Shown: positions 8,280-18,366 of the stretch, in pieces
Numbering within the stretch: position 1 is the stretch's first letter
Layout: every line of letters starts with the position of its first letter
DNA from: Pleurocapsales cyanobacterium LEGE 06147
GTDB taxonomy: Bacteria > Cyanobacteriota > Cyanobacteriia > Cyanobacteriales > Xenococcaceae
NCBI GenBank assembly: GCA_015207585.1
Contig: JADEWQ010000015.1
Span: 1-64,000, forward strand
Length of the DNA: 64,000 nucleotides
Direction: 5' to 3'
Translations under genes and position numbers: made by a program
The notes under the pieces: generated by a model
Database searches by the model: none
What the model was told of the DNA's origin: nothing
Seen by the model: only the letters and a program-made list of their open reading frames with translations

Positions 8280-11200
8280 TGGTTGAATAAATCATCTCCC
8301 CCATAGCCACCACAATTTTGCGATCGCCTTTGTAGGGGTTACGGCTATGAGCGGTTAATAAATTGTCTAGCATTAAAACATCACCTTTTTGCCAAGGAAA
8401 ACTAATAGTAGCTTGTTGATAAGCTCGATTAATTGCTGTAATTTCTGATTTTTCTAGAGGAGAACCGTTACCGTAATAAACATTACGCGGTAAATTTTCT
8501 TCTCCAAATATCGATACCAAAGATTCTCTAACTTTGGGATCGAGATAAGCAATATGATGGAGTTGAATTTGATTGAAAAATACTTTTTCTTTTGTTTGTG
8601 GATGGTGAGCGATCGCGGGTCGTTTTTTACGAGTTCTTAAACCATTATTGGGCAACCATTCAAATTCGATTTGAGCTTTATTACAGTAATCTTCAACTAC
8701 AGATTTATCGTCAGTATGAAAGAAATCTTGCCAGCTTACATCCAAACCTTCAATATAGTTACGGACGTACATTAATTGTTTTTTTTCTAATTTTTCTCGT
8801 ACTTTATGCTCGAGAAATTGATAAACTTGGCGACAGTCTACAATTGGGGTTTCTCCCCCTTGTTGTGCTGGTTGTACGCAGAAAAACCAGATTTTTTGGG
8901 GATAACAGTGTAGGTGAGAACTTTCATTATGAAATAAGATAGCTTTATCTGCCGGATAAGGAGTAGAACCATAAACTTTATCACTCACTCCAGTACGAGG
9001 AAGATCCCCATAATTGCCAAACAAATTAGGACAAATAGTTTGGGCTAAATTTTCAAAATCGGTAATTGAATTAAGATTACAATTACGAAAAAGAATTGCA
9101 CCATGTTGTAGTAGCTTATTATCGAGAAATTCTCGTTGATTATTTAGCCAATCAATTACATCTAAATCTTTTACAGCAGAAGAAATTACTAGAGGTAAAC
9201 TTTGTCCTGGTTGTAGATAATCTGTTTTAATTAATTCCTCTGAAGATGGTAAGCGAACAGCTTTAGGTTTTACCTTGAGAAACTTATTAAATTTGCTTTT
9301 TTCTTGTTTTACTTCTGTCATTGTTTGTTGCTCTTTTTCTGTTTCAGTAATCATTTCTAGATTGTTAATACGAGTATCTGACTGCGCCACAACATTTTGC
9401 AGTAAAGTTACGTAATGACTGGCTAATTTAGCTATGGTGTTGCCATCAAAAAGATCTCTGTTATATTTCCAGCTACCAATAATTCCCGTTTCTGTTTCGG
9501 AGATAAATAAAACCAGCTCGAATTTGGCTTTGCTCTCTACTTCTTCTATCGGTGCAATAGTTAAACCAGGAAGTTCTAGTTCTTGTGTCGGTACATTATC
9601 CATTACCAATAACACCTGAAACAAAGGCGTTTGATTTAGTTGTCTTTCTGGTTGTAATTCTTGAACGAGTCGCTCGAAAGGTAAATCTTGATGACCATAA
9701 GCCGACAGAGTTACTTCTTTGACTCGCTTTAATAATTCCCGAAAACTAGGATAACCAGATAAATCGGTACGCAAAACCAGTAAATTAACAAAAAAGCCGA
9801 TTAAACCTTCCGTTTCAGCGCGGTTACGATTAGCAATGTCTGCACCGACAACAATATCCTCCTGTTGAATATAGTGATAGAGTAAGGTTTTCAGCGCAGC
9901 CAAAATAACCATAAACAAAGTTGTTTGAGTTTGGCGACATAATTCCTGTAGCGATCGCACTAACTCTTTAGATAGTTCAAAATTATAATTAAGGCTGCGG
10001 TTAGTTTTAACTACTGGCTGTTGTTGACGATAGGGAAGTTTTAGAATAGGTAATTTACCACCTAGTTTTTGTTTCCAGTAACTTAATTGCTTGTCTAATC
10101 TTTCTCCTTGTAAGTAATCTCGTTGCCATACAGCATAGTCTGCATATTGGATAGGTAGTTCTGGTAAAGGTGATGGTTTGCCGTTAATCAAGGCTTGATA
10201 GATGGTTACCACTTCTCGCACTAAAATGCCTATAGACCAAGCATCAGAAATGATATGGTGCATGGTAAATAGAACGATATGTTCTAGATCGTTCAGTTTG
10301 ATTAAAGTAACTCTTAATAAGGAATCTCGTTCTAAATTAAAAGGTTGTAGTGCTTCTCGTTCGGTGAGTTTGCTTATCTCTGTTTCTTGTATAACTTTTG
10401 GTAAACTTACTAAATCTACTATCGGTAGTTGCCAATTAACTTCTGGATGAATAACTTGGACTGGTTCGCTGGAATCTTGAGCAAAAGTAGTGCGCAAAAT
10501 TTCGTGTCGTTGAATAATTGCTTCAAGGGTTTTAATTAAAACCTTGATATCTAGTCTTCCTTGCAAACGTAAAGCTTCGGGGATATTATAAGCAGGATTG
10601 TCTGGTTCTAATTGAGCCAGAAACCATAGCCTTTGTTGAGCGAAGGATAAGGGAATATCTCGATCTCTACTTACAGGCTTAATGGGTGGAATTTCCGCTC
10701 GCTCGCTCGATTGTTCGAGTTCTACAGCAAGTTCGGCAATGGTAGGCAATTCAAACAGTTTACGCAGAGGCAATTCTACTGACCAACTTTGCCGTATCTT
10801 AGAGACGACTTGAGTTGCTAGTAAAGAATGTCCTCCCAATTCAAAAAAGTTATCGTGGATGCCTACTTGCTTTAAATTCAGCACTTCCCGCCAGATATCA
10901 GCAATCTTTTCTTCTGTGGGTGTACGAGGTGCAATATAGTTTTCTTTTAATGTAATTGCAGAAGGATCGGGAAGAGGTAAAGATTTGCGATCGATCTTAC
11001 CATTGGGAGTCAGGGGTAAAGCTGCCAATTCCACCCAGAAAGATGGAATCATGTAGTCTGGTAATTTTTGTTTGAGAAAATCTCGTAATTGCTTAACTTC
11101 TAGTTTTTGTAAAGAAACAAAATAAGCTACTAATTGTTTATCTCCTGGGATATCCTCGCGAGCGATAACTATTACTTCTTTAATTTGAGGATAACGAGAG

Positions 11201-14130
11201 ATAGCTGCTTCAATTTCTCCCAATTCAATGCGAAAACCGCGAATTTTCACTTGATAGTCGAGGCGACCGAGAAATTCGATATTACCATCGGCTAGATAAC
11301 GTGCTTTATCTCCTGTTTTGTAAAGAAGGGAACAGGGAATAGGGAACAGGGAACAGGGAACAGTATTTACTTCTAATTCCTGACTTCTGGCTTCTAAAAA
11401 CGGGTTAGAAATAAACTTTTCCTTGGTTAATTCTGGGTGATTGAAATAACCTCGTGCTAGTCCGGCTCCACCGATATATAATTCTCCTGCTACGCCAATG
11501 GGAACAGGTTGTAAATTAGAATCTAGGATATAAAGTTGAGTATTGGCAAAAGGTTTACCGATAGGAACTAATTGTTCGGGTAATAATTTGCTTGTCTCTC
11601 TTTCAAAGTAGCAACTATCGATAGTAGCTTCAGTTACGCCAAAGGAATTAATCAGTCTGGTTTGCTTGCCTAAAAATTGTTGAAATTTTTCATATTCTCG
11701 ACCATACCAACTATCCGAACCGCAGATAACCAAATCTATATCTAATTGCTGGTTACTCTTTTCCAGATACTGCATCAAATTGCGCAAGACTACTGGCACA
11801 AATTCAGCACAGTCTACTCGTTGTTGTTGTATTAAGGAATAAAGTCGCTCTGCTTCCAGCAAAAACTCCTGGGGACACAGAACTAATTTTCCCCCATAAC
11901 ATAAAGCGCGAACTACATCCCCAGTAAAAACATCAAAGGCGAAGTTAGCCATCTGAAGATGAGTTTTGAGCGAGTCTAATTGATAAGTATCTTTCCAAGC
12001 AAAGTAAGTATTGACCAAACTAGAATGTTCGATCATTACACCCTTTGGTTTCCCAGTCGAGCCAGAAGTATAGATGACACAAGCTAGATTATTAGCTGTC
12101 ACCTTACTTCTCGGATTCTGATGGTTTTGTCGAGCAATTAATTCCCAATCCAAGTCTAGACAAACTAGATCTGCTTGAGCTTCGCCAAAAGATTCGACTA
12201 AATGCTGTTGAGTCAGTAATACTGAAACTTGTGTATCCGATAGAATCTCAGTTAAACGCTCAACCGGATGAGTTGGGTTTAATGGCACATAGGCTCCACC
12301 TGCTTTCAGAATGCCTAGAAGTCCGACTACCATTTCTACTGAACGTTCGACGCAAATACCTACAAGTATCTCTGGTTTGACTCCTAAGGTTTGGAGGTAG
12401 CGCGCTAGTTGATTGGCTCTGTTATTTAATTCTTTATAGGTTAATTGTTGGTTTTTATAAATAACTGCTACTGCATCGGGTGTTCGTTCTACTTGCTCTT
12501 CAAATAAGCAATGAATGCTCTGAGTTACGGGATATTCAGTCTCTGTATCATTCCACTCTACTAATAGCTGGTGTCGTTCTTCTTTACTTAATAAAGATAA
12601 TTCTGATAAGGGTTTTTCTGGTTCGGTAACTATTGCCTCTAATAATACCTGAAAATTTCTTACCATCCGTTCGATGGTGCTAGCCTCAAATAAGTCGGTG
12701 CTGTATTCTAAGGCTCCCTTTAGCTGTGAAGAAGATTCAAACATATCTAGGCTTAAATCAAAAATTGCTGTTTGACTCTCTTCTGAGATGGAACTCAAGG
12801 TTAAATTTGGTAACTTTAGTTCTTCTTCGGGAGCATTTTGCAGAGCAAACATGATATCAAACAAAGGATTGTGATTGAGGTGACGCTCTGGCTTTAATTC
12901 TTCGACTAGTTTTTCAAAGGGTAAGTCTTGATGGCTATAAGCTCCCAGGGTGACTTGTTTGACTCTTTGCAGTAACTCTTTCAAACTAGGATTGCCTTCT
13001 AGATTGGTACGTAATACAAGAGTATTAACAAAAAAACCAATTAAACCTTCAATTTCAGTACGGTTGCGATTGGCTATGGGAGTCCCGACTACAATGTCAT
13101 CTTGATGGCTATAACGATGCAGTAGCACTTTAAAAGCTGCTAGCAGCGTCATAAACAGGGTAACGCCTTCTTGTTGAGAGAGAGCTTTAAGTGCTTTAGT
13201 TAAAGAATCCGACAGGGTAAAAAATTGAGTTTTTCCTTGGTAACTAAGAGTGGCTGGACGGGCATAATCAGTAGGTAAGTTTAATACTGGGGGGTTGCTA
13301 CCTAGTTGCTGTTTCCAGTAATTGAGTTGAGTTTTCTGCGCCTTTCCCCGTAACCATTGGCGTTGCCAAACTGCAAAGTCAGCATATTGAATCGATAATT
13401 CTGGTATAGGTGATGGCTTTCCTTCTAAAAAAGCTTGGTAGAGAGTAGCTATTTCTTGAATTAAGATTCCCGTTGACCAATCATCAGAGACAATATGGTG
13501 GGTAGTAAATAAGACTATGTGTTCTTGGCGATCGCTTTTGATGAGCGTAACTCGCAGTAATAAATCTCGTTCTAAGTTGAAGGGATATTGAGCTTCTTGT
13601 CGAGCAAGTTTTTCAACTTCTCGTTCCTTTTCAGTTGGGGATAAAGTTGTTAAATCTACAACTGGAAGCCGAAAATCTACTGTAGGAGAAATAACTTGAA
13701 CGGGTTGTTCTGCAACTGTAGTAAATGTTGTTCTTAAAATTTCGTGTCTTCTAATAATTTCCCGAAAACTCTTTTCTAAGATGGCAATTTGAAGCTCGCC
13801 AGTCAAACGCAAAGCGGAGGGTTGGTTATAAAAGGGATTGCCAGGTTCTAAGCGAGCGAGAAACCACAACCGTTGTTGAGCAAAAGATAGGGGGATATTA
13901 CCAGTTCGGGAAACAGGTTGAATAGGAGTTGAAGTAAGGTTGATTTCTTGCAGAAACTCTAAAATTTCTGCTTTACGTTTGGCTAGTTCGGTTTTTAAGG
14001 CAGGCGTGAGTACGTCTTTAGGAGCGTTACAGCGCAAGCGAACCTCTGAGATATCCCCTGGGGTCGTCTCAGCCCAAAGTTTTACATCTAAACTACTAAG
14101 ATGAGATAACAACTCGTTAATAGTTTTCAT
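8275..14130 (-). CDS. NRPS: docking-C-A(basic)-PCP-C fused to TauD/SyrP-like aspartyl beta-hydroxylase
   Basis: The 1951-residue protein starts with a TubC-like docking segment (about 1-60). It continues with C1 (HHIVSDD near 212), an A domain ending around YKTGD at 938, a PCP (LGGHSLLAT near 1100) and C2 (HHIISDA near 1295). The C-terminus (about 1625-1951) is a Fe(II)/2-oxoglutarate dioxygenase. Its metal ligands are visible as FHNESSH (HxE) near 1733 and the distal His in TAHSRNPYKGDRK near 1927. HxE rather than HxA/G argues for a hydroxylase, not a halogenase. A specificity residues read D-V-G-E-V-C-S-I-D, suggestive of Orn/Dab/Lys-like substrates (low certainty). Fusion of the hydroxylase at an NRPS C-terminus is the arrangement known for siderophore IbetaH-Asp enzymes. 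The start overlaps the upstream stop (ATGA), implying translational coupling. Confidence 0.93.
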   Translation of the reverse strand: MKTINELLSHLSSLDVKLWAETTPGDISEVRLRCNAPKDVLTPALKTELAKRKAEILEFLQEINLTSTPIQPVSRTGNIPLSFAQQRLWFLARLEPGNPFYNQPSALRLTGELQIAILEKSFREIIRRHEILRTTFTTVAEQPVQVISPTVDFRLPVVDLTTLSPTEKEREVEKLARQEAQYPFNLERDLLLRVTLIKSDRQEHIVLFTTHHIVSDDWSTGILIQEIATLYQAFLEGKPSPIPELSIQYADFAVWQRQWLRGKAQKTQLNYWKQQLGSNPPVLNLPTDYARPATLSYQGKTQFFTLSDSLTKALKALSQQEGVTLFMTLLAAFKVLLHRYSHQDDIVVGTPIANRNRTEIEGLIGFFVNTLVLRTNLEGNPSLKELLQRVKQVTLGAYSHQDLPFEKLVEELKPERHLNHNPLFDIMFALQNAPEEELKLPNLTLSSISEESQTAIFDLSLDMFESSSQLKGALEYSTDLFEASTIERMVRNFQVLLEAIVTEPEKPLSELSLLSKEERHQLLVEWNDTETEYPVTQSIHCLFEEQVERTPDAVAVIYKNQQLTYKELNNRANQLARYLQTLGVKPEILVGICVERSVEMVVGLLGILKAGGAYVPLNPTHPVERLTEILSDTQVSVLLTQQHLVESFGEAQADLVCLDLDWELIARQNHQNPRSKVTANNLACVIYTSGSTGKPKGVMIEHSSLVNTYFAWKDTYQLDSLKTHLQMANFAFDVFTGDVVRALCYGGKLVLCPQEFLLEAERLYSLIQQQRVDCAEFVPVVLRNLMQYLEKSNQQLDIDLVICGSDSWYGREYEKFQQFLGKQTRLINSFGVTEATIDSCYFERETSKLLPEQLVPIGKPFANTQLYILDSNLQPVPIGVAGELYIGGAGLARGYFNHPELTKEKFISNPFLEARSQELEVNTVPCSLFPIPCSLLYKTGDKARYLADGNIEFLGRLDYQVKIRGFRIELGEIEAAISRYPQIKEVIVIAREDIPGDKQLVAYFVSLQKLEVKQLRDFLKQKLPDYMIPSFWVELAALPLTPNGKIDRKSLPLPDPSAITLKENYIAPRTPTEEKIADIWREVLNLKQVGIHDNFFELGGHSLLATQVVSKIRQSWSVELPLRKLFELPTIAELAVELEQSSERAEIPPIKPVSRDRDIPLSFAQQRLWFLAQLEPDNPAYNIPEALRLQGRLDIKVLIKTLEAIIQRHEILRTTFAQDSSEPVQVIHPEVNWQLPIVDLVSLPKVIQETEISKLTEREALQPFNLERDSLLRVTLIKLNDLEHIVLFTMHHIISDAWSIGILVREVVTIYQALINGKPSPLPELPIQYADYAVWQRDYLQGERLDKQLSYWKQKLGGKLPILKLPYRQQQPVVKTNRSLNYNFELSKELVRSLQELCRQTQTTLFMVILAALKTLLYHYIQQEDIVVGADIANRNRAETEGLIGFFVNLLVLRTDLSGYPSFRELLKRVKEVTLSAYGHQDLPFERLVQELQPERQLNQTPLFQVLLVMDNVPTQELELPGLTIAPIEEVESKAKFELVLFISETETGIIGSWKYNRDLFDGNTIAKLASHYVTLLQNVVAQSDTRINNLEMITETEKEQQTMTEVKQEKSKFNKFLKVKPKAVRLPSSEELIKTDYLQPGQSLPLVISSAVKDLDVIDWLNNQREFLDNKLLQHGAILFRNCNLNSITDFENLAQTICPNLFGNYGDLPRTGVSDKVYGSTPYPADKAILFHNESSHLHCYPQKIWFFCVQPAQQGGETPIVDCRQVYQFLEHKVREKLEKKQLMYVRNYIEGLDVSWQDFFHTDDKSVVEDYCNKAQIEFEWLPNNGLRTRKKRPAIAHHPQTKEKVFFNQIQLHHIAYLDPKVRESLVSIFGEENLPRNVYYGNGSPLEKSEITAINRAYQQATISFPWQKGDVLMLDNLLTAHSRNPYKGDRKIVVAMGEMIYSTM
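11330..11366. repeat. In-frame GGGAACAGG tandem repeat in A domain loop
   Basis: The array gggaacaggg / aatagggaacaggg / aacagggaacag lies in the coding sequence just before the A7 motif YKTGD. It is translated on the minus strand as TVPCSLFPIPCSLL. Other A domains in the operon lack this peptide at the same place or carry a different repeat there. Confidence 0.75.
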
Positions 14131-16880
14131 AGCTCGATTTCCTCGCGATCGCTCGTTGCTTCTGTGGGGATAGTTTGTAATTGTTGTAAGCTTTGTATCT
14201 TGTCAAGGTAAGCAGCTAATTTGGCTACTGTGGGTTCTTCAAATAAACTACGTAAGGGGATTTCCTGTTGGTATTTTTCCCTGAGTCGCGAAATAACTTG
14301 GGTAGCTAACAGAGAATGTCCCCCTAGATCGAAAAAGTTATCGTCAATGCCAATTTGTTCTCGCTTTAATACCTGTCCCCAGATAGCTGCTACTGTCTTC
14401 TCTGTAACTGTCTTAGGTGGTATAAATTCTTTGGGGGTATTTTCTATTTTGGGGAATGCCCGTCTATCTATCTTTCCGCTAGGGGTTAGGGGAAAGGCGG
14501 GTAAAGACATCAAAGCTGAGGGAATCATCTGCTTGGGTAATCTTTCTTCAAGAAACTGGCGTAGCTGTAGAATGAGTTCTCGATCGCTTACCAAGCTGGT
14601 ATTGTGGGCAACAACATAGGCAACTAAAGTCTTATCCCCTGAATCATCCTCTAAGGCGATTGCAACTGCTGCTTCTATCTCTGGATGTTGACTTAAAACT
14701 GTCTCAATTTCCCCTAATTCAAGCCGAAAACCCCGAATTTTAACTTGATTATCGATTCTACCTAAGTATTCGATCCTGCCATCGGGCAACCATCTGCCTA
14801 AATCCCCTGTTTTATAGAGTAAATCTACTCCCGTTCCTGGTAAGGGTTTGGCTGTTTCAGCCAACGGATTGGCAAGAAAACTCGCTTCGGTTTTTTCTCG
14901 GTTGCGCCAATAGCCTACACCGACTCCATAACCGGAGACACAAATTTCTCCCGCTACGCCGATGGGTACTAATTGTAAATGGCGATCGAGTATGTATAAA
15001 TTTAAGTTAGCTAAAGGTTTACCTATCGAGACAGTCCGTTGAGTTGTTGGTAAAGGTTGCTCGATAATAGCCTGAGTGATATCATCGGAGGCTTCCGAAG
15101 GACCATAAGCATTAACTACAGGAATCTTAGGATATAGTTTGAGCCAGTCATTAACTAAATCTACTGAAACCGCTTCCCCAGTTACCATCATCCATTGTAG
15201 AGATGGTAATTGTCTTGATTCGATAGGTAAGTTAGATAAGTAATCGATTAAAGCCTTCAGCACTACTGGCACTAATTCCACCAGAGTAATTTGGCTTTGT
15301 TGAATAACTTGAAATAGTCGTTGTGGATCGCAGACAGTCTCAGTGTTGACGATAACGGTTTTCCCACCAATGAGAATCGGTGCTAAAAATTGCCAGACGG
15401 AAATATCCGAGGAAGCGGGTGCACTTTGGAGAAAAGTTAAATTGGAAGTGAGGTTGAGGGCATCATATTGAGCATAAATATGATTAATTGCTCCACCCTG
15501 TCTAATCATCACCCCTTTGGGCAATCCTGTAGAACCAGAAGTATAGATGGTATATGCTAAATCTGTCCCTTCTCTCTTTAAATTAAGATTATTGGAAGCT
15601 TTTACTTCTGATGAAGAGAACAATAAACAATTAATCCCTAGAGACTGTTCCCTTTTTACTTCAGTTATTTCACCATCCACACAAACCAAATTATTTACTT
15701 GCGGACAATCTCTAATTAATTCGGTTAAGGATTCTAAACTAGCTGCATCGCTTAAGATAGTCTTTACTTGACTATTAGCGACCATATATTTAATTCTTTC
15801 AGGGGGATAGGTACGATCGATCGGTACATAAACTCCCCCTACTTTAAAAATTGCCAGAATCGAGATTAGAAAGTTAATATCTCTTTCTTTAAGAACGGCG
15901 ATAAATTCTCCTGATTGTATTTTTAATTGCTGAAGTAGTCTGGCTAGTTGGTTCGCTTTTTGGTTCAGTTGTTCGTAAGTCAAACGATTATCTCGATCGA
16001 TTACAGCAATGCTATCGGGCGTTCTTTTTACCTGTTCCTCAAATAAGCGATCGATGGTTTTAGTGACTGGATATTCTTGACTATTATTATTAAATTCGTG
16101 CAAGATTTGAGCGCGATCGCGTTTGCTTATTAGCTTGATGTCTGATATCTGACACTTTTGAATCTTGTTAATATTTGCTGCTAAGAAATCAAGATAAGAT
16201 TTGCCCAATAATTCAATAGTTTGTTGCTTGAAAAGCGAGCTTTTATATAATATTTTTCCTTTAAGGCGATCCCGCTTTGCGGGTGCTGCTGCACCGCCTT
16301 CGATCAAAAAAGTAATTGTGATGTCGTTGTTTACTTCTTCTAAGGTATTTGGTTGATGAATATTCTCTAAAGCAATTATTAGATCGAAAATCGGACATCT
16401 ATTGGATTGCTTTGATATTTTCAGTTGGCGGACTAAATCCGAAAATGAATAATTTTGATAAGTATAAGATTTAATAGTGGTATCTTTAACTTGCTCTATT
16501 ATCTCTTTAAAGGTTAGTTGTTTATCGAGCTTAAAACGCAGAGGTATAACATTATTAATAGTAGTTTGATAACTAGGAGAACCGATAATTATTTCATCGC
16601 GATCGAGATATTTATGGAGAAATACAATCGAGCTTGCTAAAAGCAATAAATAGATAGAAAAATTAGAACCTCGAGTAATTTTAATAATTTTTTGAGACAA
16701 ATCGGGTGTAAGCTCAAACGAAAATTGGCGATCTATTTGGGTCAAACAGGTAGGCCTAATATAATCTAGAATCAAGTTTGTTTCTGGTAGTTCTCCAGCC
16801 AATTGACTCGACCAATAAACTTTATGAAAAAATAATTCTTCGGAAGTAAAAGTAGTAGAAATACAGTCAGTGACCATCAT
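14127..16880 (-). CDS. NRPS with truncated C domain: (half C)-A(Dab)-PCP
   Basis: The 917-residue protein begins in the middle of a condensation domain. Its first residues (VYWSSQLAGELPETN) align with the segment after the catalytic HHxxxDG motif, so about 200 N-terminal residues are missing, and the 112-bp upstream spacer does not encode them. The A domain (about 290-790) reads D-I-W-E-M-T-A-D-D, which I recall as the pattern of 2,4-diaminobutyrate activation in pyoverdine-type synthetases. The PCP is LGGHSLLAT near 850. The A domain is nearly identical in stretches of DNA to that of 23094-27926. An in-frame repeat insert (GGAAAPAKRDRLKG) lies in the C remnant. The gene follows the Dab aminotransferase and overlaps the next NRPS by 4 bp. 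Confidence 0.9.
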   Translation of the reverse strand: MMVTDCISTTFTSEELFFHKVYWSSQLAGELPETNLILDYIRPTCLTQIDRQFSFELTPDLSQKIIKITRGSNFSIYLLLLASSIVFLHKYLDRDEIIIGSPSYQTTINNVIPLRFKLDKQLTFKEIIEQVKDTTIKSYTYQNYSFSDLVRQLKISKQSNRCPIFDLIIALENIHQPNTLEEVNNDITITFLIEGGAAAPAKRDRLKGKILYKSSLFKQQTIELLGKSYLDFLAANINKIQKCQISDIKLISKRDRAQILHEFNNNSQEYPVTKTIDRLFEEQVKRTPDSIAVIDRDNRLTYEQLNQKANQLARLLQQLKIQSGEFIAVLKERDINFLISILAIFKVGGVYVPIDRTYPPERIKYMVANSQVKTILSDAASLESLTELIRDCPQVNNLVCVDGEITEVKREQSLGINCLLFSSSEVKASNNLNLKREGTDLAYTIYTSGSTGLPKGVMIRQGGAINHIYAQYDALNLTSNLTFLQSAPASSDISVWQFLAPILIGGKTVIVNTETVCDPQRLFQVIQQSQITLVELVPVVLKALIDYLSNLPIESRQLPSLQWMMVTGEAVSVDLVNDWLKLYPKIPVVNAYGPSEASDDITQAIIEQPLPTTQRTVSIGKPLANLNLYILDRHLQLVPIGVAGEICVSGYGVGVGYWRNREKTEASFLANPLAETAKPLPGTGVDLLYKTGDLGRWLPDGRIEYLGRIDNQVKIRGFRLELGEIETVLSQHPEIEAAVAIALEDDSGDKTLVAYVVAHNTSLVSDRELILQLRQFLEERLPKQMIPSALMSLPAFPLTPSGKIDRRAFPKIENTPKEFIPPKTVTEKTVAAIWGQVLKREQIGIDDNFFDLGGHSLLATQVISRLREKYQQEIPLRSLFEEPTVAKLAAYLDKIQSLQQLQTIPTEATSDREEIEL
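16263..16305. repeat. In-frame palindromic dispersed repeat (GCGATCCCGCTTTGCGGG family)
   Basis: The segment gcgatcccgctttgcgggtg followed by ctgctgcaccgcc contains a CCCGC-ttt-GCGGG hairpin. It is translated within the half C domain as GGAAAPAKRD. A sibling copy with matching layout (gcgatctcgcgtagcgagtg, then ctgccgcatcgcg) lies in frame at 33142-33174, showing that one mobile repeat family has inserted in two genes of the operon. Confidence 0.8.
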
Positions 16881-16992
16881 CGCTCAAACTCGAATTAATT
16901 TAGAAAATTGATATAGACAAAACATATCATCCATGATGAAATGGAGGGTTGAAAACTCTTAAATATCTCGATCGCTGCCTATTACCAAGATA

Positions 16993-18285
16993 CTAAATGC
17001 CAATTTTTTCTAACTCGGAATTGCTAGAACTCTTTTGGATTAAACAGTCGATAAAAGCTTTTTGAATTATCGAACATCCTTTTTGGAGAATTGGCATTTC
17101 TATATTTAAAGGCGGTAAAATTTTGAGAACGGTATCGTTTCGACCAACTCGCTCGATAATTAATCCTAAATCGAAACAGTGATCGGCTATATTTTTAACA
17201 AGCATAGGATCGTTAAATTTACCGAGATCGATGCCCCAAATCATGCCAATACCGCGTATTTCTATTTTCTCATCTATCGATTTAATTTTTTCATTTAAAA
17301 AGTTTTTTAAGAAAAATTCTTTGAGTTTAACTTCCTTTTCAAGACCGATATTTCCTCGATATTCGAGGGCAGCAGTTGCCCCCACAAATGCCAGTTGATT
17401 TCCCCGGAAAGTACCATTATGTTCCCCTGCTTTCCAGATATCCAATTTCGGTTTAATTAACAAGAGTGACATGGGAAAACCATAACCACTAATTGATTTA
17501 GAAAGAATGACTAAATCGGGAACAATATCTGCTCTTTCAAAAGAAAAGAAAGGTCCCGTGCGACCACAACCAACTTGAATATCATCGCATATTAATAAAA
17601 TATCGTGTCGATCGCACAAAGCTCTTAATCTTTGCATCCATTGTATTGATGCAACAATAATTCCTCCTTCGGCTTGTACGGTTTCAAAAATAATTGCTGC
17701 TGGTTTTTCAATTCCCGAATGAGAATCATCGAGTACGGATTCTAAATATTCTAAAGTATCGATGTTTGCCATTTTTCCATAGGGATAAGGCATAAAAGTA
17801 ACGTCATTAGCAATACCAAATATACCAGCCCGTATCTTTTTATTTCCTGTAATTGATAAACTACCTGTTGTCATGCCATGAAAGGCTCCCATAAAAGAAA
17901 ATATTCCCGTTCTTTGTTTGATTTTTCTCGCCAATTTCAAGGCAGCTTCAACGGCATTTGTACCTGTAGGACCACAAAATTGCAGGCGATAGTCTAAATT
18001 TTTAGGATTTAGTATTGAACTGAAGAATTTGGAAATAAATTGTTCTTTTGCTAATGTATAAAAGTCTAAACCATGGGCGATCGCATCGGCATTTAAATAA
18101 TCTATTACTTTTTGTTTGATGTAATCGTTATTATGACCGTAATTCAAAGCACCAGCCCCAGCCAAAAAATCGATATATTCCTGAGATTCGGAATAAATAA
18201 TCGAATTCTTAGCTTTGTTAAATACAGTGGGAAAATTACGACAGTAGCTTCTTACATTTGATTCATGTTGCTCAAAAATCTTCAT
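16993..18285 (-). CDS. Diaminobutyrate--2-oxoglutarate aminotransferase (EctB/Dat-like)
   Basis: The 430-residue class III aminotransferase resembles enzymes that convert aspartate semialdehyde and glutamate to L-2,4-diaminobutyrate. Visible features are FCGPTGTNAVEAALKLAR (PLP phosphate site), AFHGMTTGSLS, the cofactor Asp in LLICDDIQVGCGRTG and the Schiff-base Lys in ILSKSISGYGFPMS. The motifs GRTG and HNGTFRGN are typical of EctB/Dat. It lies inside the NRPS operon between the first Asp module and a predicted Dab module, with 81-bp and 112-bp gaps. This position strongly suggests that it supplies Dab as a building block, consistent with the D-I-W-E-M-T-A-D-D codes of two A domains. Ectoine synthesis is unlikely because no ectA or ectC homologue is nearby. 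Confidence 0.9.
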   Translation of the reverse strand: MKIFEQHESNVRSYCRNFPTVFNKAKNSIIYSESQEYIDFLAGAGALNYGHNNDYIKQKVIDYLNADAIAHGLDFYTLAKEQFISKFFSSILNPKNLDYRLQFCGPTGTNAVEAALKLARKIKQRTGIFSFMGAFHGMTTGSLSITGNKKIRAGIFGIANDVTFMPYPYGKMANIDTLEYLESVLDDSHSGIEKPAAIIFETVQAEGGIIVASIQWMQRLRALCDRHDILLICDDIQVGCGRTGPFFSFERADIVPDLVILSKSISGYGFPMSLLLIKPKLDIWKAGEHNGTFRGNQLAFVGATAALEYRGNIGLEKEVKLKEFFLKNFLNEKIKSIDEKIEIRGIGMIWGIDLGKFNDPMLVKNIADHCFDLGLIIERVGRNDTVLKILPPLNIEMPILQKGCSIIQKAFIDCLIQKSSSNSELEKIGI

Positions 18286-18366
18286 GATATTATCAAAGAT
18301 AAATAACTTTTACGGAACAGAAATAGTATTTTTTAGTGTCAATCGATTGTGTCTATTGTTATTGCT

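Noticed and set aside
8275-9250. Halogenase function for the C-terminal dioxygenase domain
   Set aside because: The first metal motif is HNE (HxE). Fe/2OG halogenases have Ala or Gly in place of the acidic residue.
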